In this document: piece after piece, positions 1 to 11,022 of the stretch
Position numbering within the stretch: position 1 is the stretch's first letter
Layout: the number at the start of each line of letters is the position of its first letter
From: Cristatella mucedo
Taxonomy: Eukaryota; Bryozoa; Phylactolaemata; Cristatellidae
Direction of reading: 5' to 3'
NCBI GenBank assembly: GCA_009760855.2
Contig: WPIO01000003.1
Location: 8,330,001 to 8,394,000, forward strand
Length of the DNA stretch: 64,000 nucleotides
Notes under the pieces: model-generated
The model's input: the letters and a program-made list of their open reading frames with translations, nothing else
The model's database searches: none
Told to the model about the DNA's origin: nothing
Program-made: the position numbers and the translations under genes

Positions 1-1045
1 TGTTGGAGGCTCTGCTTGCTTAGACTTATATCGGTTAATTTGACCCAGCCTCCAAAATTTAGGGAGGAGCATGTAGGGGCTGACTGTCAGTTAACTGCTG
101 AAGTTTCGTGGGCGAATTGCCGCGTGTTAAAGTGGTCAAATGACGAACTTCTGTAGTCAGCTGCTTCCACCCGAAAAATCGTTGAGCTGCTTACTGCTGA
201 GCAGCTGGTGCTCTGTCTTTTTTCGTGCCAAGCCCAGCCCAGCCCAAGCATAGCACAGTGTCAGCAAGCATCTTTCTCGTGCCCGCACTTAGGGCAAAAC
301 ACAGTCTGTCAGCGTAGACAGTGGCTGCGGATCCAGACTTTGTATCGGGCTCAAATACCAAATACCCTTGACAGTTCGTCACTGGGTCCGGTCAGTGTTT
401 GGAGTGTTCAACTAGTCCAATGCCACGAGACAGACAGAGAGACAGACAGAGAGACAGAGTACCCTCCTAAAGGCTCCCTATTGCTACCACCTCGTACCGC
501 CCAGTACCGTGTTACATCACTCAGCCACTACATCAAAACCGGTAACTGCAACCCCTTACTTTTACTGTAGGCACTCACCTGCAGCCACTTTATAATAACA
601 GTGGAATGGGTTGCAGGCTAACCTATCCTGCTGTAGGCTAGAACCGGCAACCAACGACTGCATCTAGGCATCCGTATATACAATAGCCCGCTGACGCAAC
701 CGCTTTCGAAAGTAAACAGCCCGATTGAATTCAGCAAAGCTTTGCAGCCGTTGTTCCATAAGTATGCCAACGGCCTCCAGTCCAAGCGGGATTGGTGCAC
801 ATTCAAAAACCCCAGCTGACCTTTGCGGGCGGCACCACCTTTTCGGTGAGAGGGGTACCAACTATTATAGCCGTCCTTGTATAATTTATTCTCGCTGCGC
901 AACGCTATTGATGTATGGTTTCGCACTAATAAAATCTGCTATTACTATAATTTCAAAATTTAGCTTCAGCTACAAGAAAGTAGGTAGCGAAGGGAAATGA
1001 CGTCATGGAAGCAACCATTAATTGGAGACCCCCGGCGTACGGTCA
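1..1045. other. Upstream non-coding stretch, no gene seen
   Basis: Open frames here are short, overlap on both strands and show no family motif. A short GACAGACAGAGA run lies near 429-458. I see no splice pattern or repeat linking this stretch to the gene that starts at 1150. Confidence 0.4.
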
Positions 1046-1149
1046 ATAATAAACATTAGCCCGACCGAGGTCGGCTGCTCTGCTCAGCTGCTGCGGCCGG
1101 TTGCTCGGGCGCGAGATGCGCTCGCCACGGTAGCCACGAAGCGCGGCGA
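1046..1149 (+). promoter_or_regulatory. CpG-rich 5' flank of the BAR-like gene
   Basis: Base composition changes abruptly here from AT-rich to CpG-rich (many CG dinucleotides, several CGGCC/GCGCG clusters). This continues through exon 1 and into intron 1 (to about 1600). It is the kind of composition seen at CpG-rich animal promoters or 5' UTRs. No clear TATA box is visible. The transcription start cannot be placed from sequence. Confidence 0.35.
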
Positions 1150-4100
1150 ATGGAGAAGGCGGCTAAAGTCTTGCGCAGGTGAGTGGGCACGCTAGGCCAG
1201 GACAGCCAACGAGCCGGAAGCATTCGGCCCCGAGCTCGTCGTCGAGCCGCCGAAGCGCGGCTGTCGGGGAGCAGCGGAGAGAATTCAAATGCTGCGTTTA
1301 CGTCTCGCGCGCGCGCGCATCGCTCGGCTAGACCTCACCACTCGCCCCTCCCCCTCCCCCACCGAATTGTAGGAGCGGCGCCAAGCTGATGGCTTTAAGC
1401 GACGGCGGCTCAGCCGAGCTGCGCATCGCCATGTCGGAGACGGCCGACGTTCGGAGCGCTGCGCGGACGTTCTCCGAGTCGCAATCTGCAGGTACCGCTC
1501 GCTCGCTGGACCGCGGCTCGTTGGACCGGGCCGCCGCCGCCGACTTGCCGTTAACCGACAGAAGTCTTAACTCGCGCGGGATGTGAACAGCGGCCGGCCA
1601 TTCTGCCGATCGGCCCAGCTCTCCCTGCTCTCGGCTGCTGCTTTTCGTAGGCGGCGGCTCAGCAGCAGCAGCAGCCCCCCCCCCGTAGTCTGCTACCGCC
1701 GCCAGTTGGTGGCTTGCGATCGGCGACTTGCCCGCAGCGATTTGCCTCCGGCGATCGCCCCAATGCGGTTAGATGCTCACTTGCGGCACTCACTGGGCGG
1801 CCGAGGTCTTGCTGCGTCGGTGCTGTCGCTAGGTAGGCTGCCAGTTGTATTTAGTTCTGTTTGCTCCTTCTTCATGAACGCTGCCTGGTTCGGGACCGCT
1901 AGACCTGTTGGTGTCGATTGATTGCTGCCGACTGGATTGGTAGACTGCATTCGTGCCTGGAGCTGTGATTTCTTTAGCTGCCCTGGGTTCGCGGCTCCTG
2001 GCAGGTCTATAGCATCCTCACAGATTTGTGCGTAAGAAGACGTGAAGTAGATTTAACATGCCGCGAGTCTCAGTAGCCTGCAGAGACTGAGCAGTGAAAT
2101 TGAAGGGTATCCACAGTTTTGGAAGTGAAGTAATCACTTAACTTTGCCGGCAGACCCTGCGACCTCGACCCTGCCTTGGCATTCCATTTGTATTTTTGAG
2201 CCTACTTACCAAGAATAGGCTGACTTGAATAGATTTTGAGTGACCTTGTGACTGGCGCAGCATTCCGTATTAGTTGGTTTGTGTGTGCTATAATCTGAGC
2301 TCTTGAAAGCACAGCCCTGCTTGCTATCTTATTTTACCATGAATTTCTAGCTTGCAGGCACCTGGTGCAGTGGTCGATCAAGCAAGGGAACCCAGCCATC
2401 CAGGTATGATCCTTTTTTGAATTCTTGTCCGAGATTGTAGTCCATAAATGAGAATCTCCGCTTGCAGAATGAATGATATCCTTTGTTTACATGCAGTCAG
2501 AGTGTGCTCTCTCCTTAAACGTGATTGGTAGGAGCAACTGGTGAGCAGCCAATCAGACTTGGCCTTTTCAGAGCAGGTGCTAGTGACCGTTAGCTTGCCA
2601 TCTGCTTGACCATAGTGCTCCATCCTTTGTTCTCAAGCAAGTGCTTGCAGCCCAGCTTTCGCCTCACATTCCAGACCAGCTGCTCTTTGTAGGCAGAGGG
2701 TGATAATCAGGACCCAGAAGAACCTTGCGTTAAAGCCTATTCTCTTAATTTCTGCTACTCAGTTACTTCGGTGCATTGAGGCCATAGATGCCGAGTTTTG
2801 TCGGAGAGGTCCCCTGCCCACAGGTCACTCCTCGCGTGTCTTGCTTTGACAATGGCGGTATAATAAATTGCTTCTGTTTCAGGATGTATCGGTCCAGATG
2901 GAGGAACTGAATCACCTCCTATCCGAAGCCATTCTCCAATACTCCGGTAAGCAGCTCTATTTATGATCTTTTATGGTAGCGACAGATAGAATGCAAGCAG
3001 CTTTTTAAATAAATCACGAGACAGCTGTTTCAGCTCTGCAGACATAATTAAAACCCATGGCTCACACTAGTTAGTTCGGTTTTGTACTGTCGCCCTGCAC
3101 ACCGCCCTATCTTTTGGAACTGCCCCTAAGCATACCTGAAGCTTTAGCTCATATAATGAATGATCAGTAGATGGGATCACCCTCAATATTGGTCCCTTAA
3201 TGTCTGTGGGAGTGCCTTTCAATTGCATGCTGGAACTATGATTGCTGACATCAAATTCGAGAATCGATGAGAAAATGCAACTTATGCTCAAGCTTTAAAT
3301 TTGACCTTACCCGGATAGAAAATCGTACTTAGGTTGAAGGGACAAATTCTTTCTGGCTGCCCTTGGGGGACTGCTGTGCCGTAGCCCCTCATCTCAATGC
3401 CCAGCTCCTGGATCGGAGACGTGTTGTAGACATCTTGCTAGCTCCAGGCTTGATATAATAGCAGTCCAAGTCAACGGACCGATTTTGTAAGGCATCGATG
3501 CTTACTACTTGGGAATGCCACTTACTTAGCCAGGGGTGCTTTATGTGCATGTACTATGCCAGAGGTACTTTTAACGTACGTGCAGGTAGTCAGGAATTAT
3601 GCACTTAAAGCAGCGGCCAGGCCAGGCCAGGCCAGGCCAGGCTAGGCCAGGCCAGGCTAGGCCAGGCCAGGCTAGGCTAGGGAGCATGGCTCGATTACAG
3701 AGATTTTTCCCTGCGTTTTGCTGCTTCTGATCTTCGCCAAGCAGCAAGGGCTACATCTAGCCACACTGACCTTTGTATCGTTGCACCAAATGGCTACTGT
3801 TATTTGCAAATATTGTCTTTGCTCACAGTAGCTACGTTTTTGGGCTTGCCTGAGCAATTACTTAAAAAACAAAAGCTCTTCACATGAAGTGCACTGCTTA
3901 AGCTGCAAGCATTACAGTTTTCCCTGCATGTTGTACCCTGTACTTACATAGAAAAAATTCTATGCCAGGATCTGCCGTCTTAACTGGTGTACCGAGTCAA
4001 CTCACATGTAATGTCTTAAAATATGGTAGTTAGCCAGTACAGGCAACAGCTAGCCAGTGTAGGCAGCAGTTAGCCAATATAGGCGACTGACAGCATAAGC

Positions 4101-7100
4101 ACTAAGGTGCTGTTGGAAAAGGAACTGCAGCTGCACCAGACGCATCCAATGTATCAGCTCCTGGCCTTTTATTAATCATTATCTTAATCACGACAAGCTA
4201 TACTTGCAGAGCCCAGCTCTACCACCCAACCCAAGGTTTTAGTGAGGCCTGATAAATAAACTGTGGTAGCCTTATTGTACACTAAGATCTTAGATTGTTT
4301 TACAATCTGTGGAAATATTACCCCTGATCATCAAAAGATACAATCATGGTTGGGCCTAAAATCAATCAGTCCGCAAGAGCCACTCGAATGATCAAAATGG
4401 TCAATGCTTTCTCGAGCAGGAGTCTGATACAGTAGCTAGCCCTTAGCCACTGCTTTTATTTAAAAAGGCATGCAATATTTTATCTAATGTCTGCCGAACA
4501 AAGCTGGTGTGCACACGTGCACACACTCTCGTGCATACAAGTGCGGCTGCAGGCCCCTGTCTGGCTCCGTACGAATGGAAGTGTCGAGTTTAGTAAGTGA
4601 GTTGAGTAGACGGTTTTCCTCAGCATTGTAGTCGTGTCCCCGTTGCAAAAGCTCGTGCAAAGCAGCCAATTATGATCAACTGGCGTTGGCCTTGCAATGC
4701 ACAAAAGCAGCCGAAAAAGCAAATTGCAATACGGCGATGCATAGGTAGGATACCTGCCTCGACAGATGATCGATCTTTTTGTGCCATCAGATGCTAGTGG
4801 ACTAAGGGTGGGTGGGGTCGGCTCTGCAGCTAGCGGGCGCTCGGAACAGCGACGGCAGCTTCATTCTATTCTTCCAACCACTCCATCCTTGCAGCTAGTG
4901 CCAGGTATTTTAGCGAGGTCTTCCCACGCCTGTATATGCCATTTTCCCTAGCACTTGCTAAACAAATCGTGTGTGTGCACGTTTGTGTGTGCACGTCTGT
5001 GTAGGCATGTTTGTGAGTTGCGCACTCGTGCACCTGAAGTATGCAAGTGTGTCTGCCGACCTCGGTCAGGCTGCGTAGGAATGCGAGCGTCGAGTAAGTG
5101 TTGAGCTGATGGTTTTCCCTCAGCATTTTAGTTGCACCCTCTTTGCTTGCTCGTGCAAAGCAGCTAATTCTGAGCACTGGTCATTGACCTTGGAATCCTC
5201 AGGGGAAGCCATAAAAGCTTATTGCAATATTGAGGTGCACATACCTGGGATACCTGAGGCGACGGACGATCGATCGTATTGTGCCATCCGACGCTGTCTG
5301 ACTGGGGGTGTGTGCGATCGGCTCGCTAGCAGTGCCCATCTACCCTTCCAATCAATCCATCCTTGCAGATAGTGCCGGGTATTTCAGCGAGGTCTTCGCA
5401 CGTCTAACAGAAGACGAACGTCGTCTAAACCGGCTAAGAGAGAAAATGGTAAGCCAAACCTCTATCGCATGTTTAGTGACCGCACAATTCTACTGTAACA
5501 TGCATTATGTGAATAGTGGGTAGTGCATGCTGTAAGTGCAACTATTGCAGTGTCTTATCATTTTTATATAGATAGCTGGCACGGCAATGGCACCCATTCT
5601 TAAGTTCTCAGATTCTGGGCACTTGCATGCAATATGAGATACTAGATGCAATATGAGCTATGATAAAGCATCGCTTAACATGCCTGCTCTGCATAGATGG
5701 TCTTAGTGCCACAAAAGCTATCGTAGCTGTGGTTTCTAGTTTAGATGCTGTAAGAAGGTTAAATCGGTCGTTTTACTTTCGCCATCTTTGTAACTACATC
5801 ATCTGCTCGGCAGGCGCTTGCAGTCTGCCGATCAAGCTGTCGGTGTACCCCTCATAATTTGCTGCAGACATGCCACCAGTGCTGTGTAGCCGTGCCTCAA
5901 GGGCCTGGACGCTCTGCTTGTTTTGTTTGGTTGGAGCCCTGTGCTTTAGTCTGAGCCTGAAACTGCATCAGTAGGGCGTGGTTTTCGGGTGCTGTGGGTG
6001 GCTTAATTTATGCAGTCACGCGACGTCATACTGGATGAGTGCCCATTCGAATACAAACTCACTAGAATTTTCAGACCTCCACATAGTGTTTATCCTGGTG
6101 CATCTTCGAATTCGCTTCCCGTAATTGCTTACTCTAGTTAATGTCTAAAAGTTAACGCAATTTTTTGGTTTGTAGTGGATTGGCTTTCGTATGCCAAATG
6201 CCTGGAATAATGTAATGACAGAACTATTTGACACTGTCTCCGGTGATCATGTGCTTGCCCTGTGTTGCACTAAAAGCTTGTGGACGTTATTCTGGAGCTG
6301 TAAGACAGTAGTTAATTAACATTTTCCAATTATTGACATCTTTTGGCTATACTGGTGCGTATAAAAGCTTGGGCAGACGATAGTTTTGGGTGCAATTGAA
6401 AATTCTCAATCTGTTTAACTGGAAACATGAACAATGGGTTAGTAGAAAAGAGCACAAGTATAGGTTAAGCAACACGTGAATGATTTGTGTAATGTTGCGA
6501 AAATCGTGTAGGATATAGTAACTATGCACAAGGAGAACGAGAAGACTCAATTAAGGTGTGTCATGTCTAAAAACTTGTACCTCGAACATAGAAGACTGAC
6601 GGCCTACTCGTTCGCCAACTTTGGCAGACAGTTGAAAGGCGTCAGGCCTGCTGCCACACACGGGCAAAGACAGCATTCCGAAGCCATTACTCCGAAAGAG
6701 CAAACTACCTGGAGAGTTCGTGTGCAACAGTGCACCTGTTACAGCCAGTGCATACCACTGGCCGCACATCCAAAAGGGGTCGCTGATTTCACAAGAACCT
6801 TTTTTGAGAATGTCGAACATTGTGTTTTATGAGTAAAAAATTCATTAGCAGGCATCGGTAGAAACTTGCTGTCATGTTCCGGCTATCACTCACTTTCTGG
6901 CAGTATTTTTACTTACATTCAATGCAATCATCGCGGAGAAGCTTGCAGTTTGTGAATATGCGCATGTATTCGGATGTCATTGCGAGTATGCTCCTAGTTC
7001 CTTTCAGTCAGTTGCAGTCTGTAGGAGTCAGGGCACCCCTGTTCCGCCGCCGACCTGCCTGTGCTGCTGTGCTGGCTGTGCATGCAAGGACTCGAGGCAG

Positions 7101-9522
7101 GCGAAAGCCAATGATTGAACCATTCCCTGCCTATTGAGCTGCCAAACGATGTCGGATAATCCTTGCTTATGGCATTCTTAGCCGAGTTTCTCGGGTCGGC
7201 TCCCAGCCTGCTGGTCTCCCAGGCTGCTGCTCTCTCTCTCATTGCCCTCTCAAGGTCAGGGCTCGAGCCTCTCGGGTCGGGCTGGACTACAAGCTGGGCC
7301 GATGGTGTGACCCTGGCGTGCATGGCTGGCCTGGCCTGGCCACATCTTTTGGCTGGCTGTACCAGATTGGAAAGTCCTAGATGTGAAATTAGTCTGTCAA
7401 ACCTTTTCGTCGCACTCTTTGGGCTCTTTGCAGGCCGACACCGAGAGGAAGGTCAGCAGGATGCGGGCCGAACTGAAGAAAGCTCTCAAGGTGCTGATTG
7501 CTCACATTAGATCGGCTGCTGCTGCTGCTGCCACCACTGCCACAATTCCCGCAGCTGCATCGAGTGTCTCTATCGCATTCTCTCATCCTGTATTGTAGAA
7601 ATCCTCTTCGGACAAAGTTCGCCAACTGGAGACCAAGCTGTCCGACGCCGAGCGAGCCAGAGGCGTGCAGCAGATCGAGCGTAAGTTAGCGGGCGTCGCC
7701 ACCTCCCTCTGCCTGCCACCTCGCTCTGCCTGCCGATGCGGCACGCCTGCAGCCGGTCGGGGCCGTTTTGCAGTCGCCGAGGAGACGCGGGAGAGCGATG
7801 CAGTGAAGAGCATTCGCTTCAAGCAGGGTGTTCTTCGGCTGAGCCAGGCCGGCATTCAGTTCGGCCTCAACTGCATATCCATCTACGAGGCACTGCAGGT
7901 GTGCTTTCCAATCCCTCTGCCCTACTAACCCGCCCCCTACTACTCGTGACAACAATTGATATAGCATGCGGCCCGGCCCGTATGTGCTGCTACGAACAGG
8001 CCCTAGATATGTGTGCACCAGCCCACTCGTGTGCGTGCTAGCGCTGGCAGCAGCAGCAGCGCCGGGCAGATTAGGAAGCTAGGAGTGTCCGTGTCCGAAG
8101 GACTGCTGACTATCGTGTTTGACTTTGGTGGCCTTGCATTCTTTAGCCTTTGTGCCCGCAGCGGTTACGTGCCCAGCTGCCCTTCATAGCCATCGTTGCC
8201 CTGCGTTCGTTTGTATGATGGCTGCTGCATCTCTGGTCGTAGGAGGTGGCAAACCAGGTGCCTGACGTGCACGATCCGGAGCCTGCAGGTCTAGAATGCA
8301 GCGGTATGCACGCGAGCATCCCAAGCCATGCCATCGGCCTGCCTCTGAGCTGCTGCTGCACGTGTGCCAGGCTCATCAGCGTGACGTCAGCATGACGACG
8401 CCACACACGCTGCTGCCTCCTTCTCGTGACTTGGGGGTGCACGTATGCCGAGCTCATCAGAATGAGCCGACTCGCGTTTCCGCCCAGGTTTTGCCGCGAT
8501 GCGGCAGCGAGTGGCCCGAGCGAGGCAAGAGGTGGAGCAGGGCTCGCTGCTCCTTGCTGCCTCCTCTGACAGCCGCGACCGCTCGCCTCGCGGTCACATG
8601 CCGTCGTCCGGTGCCGTGGCGGCCGACAGCAGCAGAGCCGAGCCGACGACGGCTGCAACGCCGTCGTCGTCGTCGAGCGGCCGCAGCTATTGCTGCTGCG
8701 AGCCTTCTCTGCCGCCAGGTACGGGCTGCTGCCGACTCTAAACGCGGCACGCCTCCCTCGTGGCTCCCCTGCTCCCTGCTTTCCTGGCCAAGTCACGTGG
8801 AAGCGGCCGCCTGCAGCAGACGACGTATCCTTACCATCCCTACCGCTGCTTCAACGCCTTGCACGTTTGCAGCGGCGGCTCAGGCCGACGTGCCACCGCC
8901 CTATAGTCCGGGCTCTTACGAGGAGCGCTCATCGAAGGCTGGGAGCTGGAGGCGCAGGAGCCGTGGCAGCTGCCACGGCGGCGTCGCCGGCGTGAGAGCC
9001 GATGCCAGCGTTTCTTTGTGCGACGCCGAGGCTCCGTCGTTCGTGGCCCTCGCAGCCGTGTCCACTCCCAGAGCGCCGGCTGCTGCCGGCTGCAGCGGCG
9101 GCGATGCCACTGCATCGTCCAGTGGCTACTTCAGTGTCGCCGAGTCGCCCGCGGCAAAGCGATCGTCGTTTGCTGCTGGCGAGAGTGCCACCGCTGCCGT
9201 ACAGCGGTGGCAGCCAACAACGCAGCCGCCGCCCAAGGAGCCGCCCGGCTCACCTTCGAGTGAGCCCGATCGCCGGCCCGGTGCCGGTGGCTTGGCGACA
9301 AAGCTGCCTGTCGTCGACGCATCGACATCGGTCCATTCGGACGCCGGCCGGCCTGCGTCTGAATGGATCGATGTGCCCTCGCCGTGCTTCGATCGGCCCG
9401 TCGAGCGACAGATCCTCTACAGAAACGTGGTCACATCGACGCCCCTGTGCCGCCAGGCCTCGACTTTGTCATCGACCAGCCGACGTCTGCGTCTGCCGAC
9501 TGCCATCAGCAGTCCGGACTAG
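1150..9522 (+). CDS. Ten-exon coiled-coil protein with BAR-like N-terminus (Pil1/LSP1- or FAM92-like layout) and PPPY tail
   Basis: Exons: 1150-1178, 2358-2403, 2883-2946, 5369-5448, 7434-7490, 7599-7680, 7774-7898, 8243-8288, 8488-8718, 8873-9522. All junctions are GT-AG, the phases agree, and the total is 1410 nt (469 residues plus TAG). The start at 1150 is chosen because exon 1 ends in a consensus donor (CAG|GTGAGT) that joins exon 2 in frame. Residues about 1-176 are amphipathic and heptad-rich: a QW-containing N-terminus, EELNHLL, LTEDERRLNRLREKM, an RMRAELKKALK basic stretch, then a helix ending GLNCISIYEALQ. This order resembles membrane-bending BAR proteins, nearest in my memory to fungal Pil1/LSP1, less so to FAM92/CIBAR. 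Residues 177-469 are low-complexity Ser/Ala/Pro/Arg with PPPYSP at 261-266, a potential WW-domain ligand. The exon model is firm; the family name is an inference without a search. An alternative start is ATG 2896. Confidence 0.72.
3614..3681. repeat. GGCCA/GGCTA pentamer tandem array
   Basis: Tandem pentamers, mostly GGCCA with interspersed GGCTA variants, spanning about 67 bp in intron 3 of the BAR-like gene. The variants recur in a GGCCA-GGCCA-GGCTA higher-order pattern, suggesting expansion of a 15-bp block. Confidence 0.9.
4484..5440 (+). repeat. Diverged tandem duplication (~480 bp unit) spanning the intron 3/exon 4 boundary
   Basis: The block from about 4484 to 4935 aligns with about 4960 to 5410. 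Shared landmarks in the same order: CGTGCA/TGTGCAC-rich start, a segment with GGTTTTCC(C)TCAGCATT, CTCGTGCAAAGCAGC, TATTGCAATA or AATTGCAATA, GGATACCTG followed by CGACAGATGATCGATC or CGACGGACGATCGATC, TTGTGCCATC(A/C)GA, and finally CCATCCTTGCAG followed by exon 4 sequence. The copies are clearly diverged, so the duplication is old. Confidence 0.85.
4895..4931 (+). pseudogene. Relic copy of exon 4
   Basis: It follows an intact-looking acceptor (CCATCCTTGCAG) and matches the first 35-40 bases of exon 4 (5369 onward), encoding SARYFSEVFPRL against SAGYFSEVFARL in the live exon. After that the match stops: the rest of the exon and its AAAATG|GTAAG donor are missing. The only nearby GT gives the wrong phase for exon 5. 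It is therefore probably dead rather than a mutually exclusive exon. Confidence 0.7.
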
Positions 9523-10975
9523 GCGCCATCCTCTCTCTTTCCATCAAGCTGTTGCCTATCTTCACGGTAGCTTGGCCCCTTCCGGGGACCCATGTCCCCT
9601 GGCTCGAGGTAGCTGCGACCTTACGTTGGCCCTTACGTTGGCCCGTACCGTTATCCTCTGACGTACCGCTACAACCACCCTGTGCAGTGGCTCGTGACGC
9701 AAGTCGTAACGCAGAGCAGCACGGCTTGATGCAGGGCAGCACGGCTTAATGCAGGCAGCAGCCAGCCGAAGCTTGCCTCGGTATGTACACTCGCCTGGAC
9801 TCGAGGGATTGACTGCTCACTCGCAAGAAACTGGCTAGGGCTAGCATCTGTGCCGTCTTGCTCGTTTTCTCTCTGCACGTCACGACGTGTCCCTGCCTTA
9901 TTTCTCCTTCCTCCTGAGGTGCTCTGCTCACGTGACCGTGAAGCCGCTACCGGCCGGCTGCTGCTTGGAGCGTCGGCTGCTGTTGGGCTCCGGCTCTCTC
10001 CCCTTTTCCCCGCTCTATTTCGGCAATCGATCGAAGCCACCTGAAGCTTCGAGAGTCTTCGACATCGATTGTCCCCGAGGCTCGTCGCTCTTCTCGCGTT
10101 TGCAGACCCTGTCCAGGAAGAAGCGGCTGTGACCCTCCTCCACAAACTGGACGCTGGCTGCTCGTTGGAAGGCTAGCCAGGCGGCTGCATCGGCCAGCAG
10201 ACGTGCGTTGGTCGGACGCGGGTCGGCGATGTGTTCATTCTAGTCACACTGTCTATCAGCAATACACCTCTGCGGTCGGCTCAGGCAATGTCAGTCGACA
10301 TGGCCTGACAGGAAAGCAAAGCTGCCGATGTGACAGCAGTGCTAGTGGAGGTGGCAGCCTTACCGGTGGGCCTTACCGGTGGCGTGTTATGGCTTCCAAC
10401 CAATCGCCAGGAATTCTGCCCTGTGGAGCTTGGGCTGTTGTGTTGAGTGTGCAATCGTGAAGGCTGACGCATGCATCTCATTCTCCCTGGCAGCGACGGT
10501 TTAGCCGTTTCATTCAACTTTCACTATGCCACGTGGGAGGCAAGTTGGTGTGTCGGCGTCACCCACTACCTCACCTCTCTTGATTTAAGGGTGCACCCCT
10601 TCGAGTACTGGCAGTGAGAGGGAGATGGACTCTCGACTTTGCAGGCTGTACAATTAGTTACTGAAATACGGTGTAATTTATGTTTTTTGCATGCTGGCCT
10701 CTGCCAACTGTGATAGGCTAAGATAGGCAAGGTACCTTCACTGCTTGGTCCGCATAAGTGGCAACTTTTTTTCATTTAAGCATGTGCAAGACATGAGCTG
10801 CCTTTTTTTTGTAAGTACCCCCGACTCGACCGTAGAACTAGAACTAAGACAGTGTGCATTGGTCATACTGACGAGGTATAAGCTATATTTTTACCCATGC
10901 CATCGGCTTGGGCTTAAGGTGGTTTTGCAAGATACCATGCAATAGTAAGTTCAATGAGTCTCCTTGTGTGCTTGC
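9523..10975. other. 3' flank of the BAR-like gene, probable 3' UTR at its start
   Basis: Composition stays GC- and CpG-rich to about 10400, as in the last exon, then turns AT-rich. Open frames here lack family motifs. Short direct duplications occur (TTACGTTGGCC twice near 9623; GCAGCACGGCTT twice near 9716). I could not place a convincing poly(A) signal. Confidence 0.35.
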
Positions 10976-11021
<46 letters not shown>

Positions 11022-11022
11022 A
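10976..11022. repeat. (AT)n/(GT)n microsatellite
   Basis: Alternating AT dinucleotides running into TGTGTGTGTG. Open frames across it are artefacts. Confidence 0.95.

Noticed and set aside
1389-1491. Alternative first coding exon (ATG 1389, donor at 1492)
   Set aside because: It ends in phase 1, which puts exon 3 out of its amphipathic frame. The 1150-1178 plus 2358-2403 pair fits all phases.
8296-8872. Continuous open frame through introns 8 and 9 of the BAR-like gene
   Set aside because: Exons 9 and 10 join in phase with clean GT-AG sites. The open frame is a result of GC-rich intron sequence.
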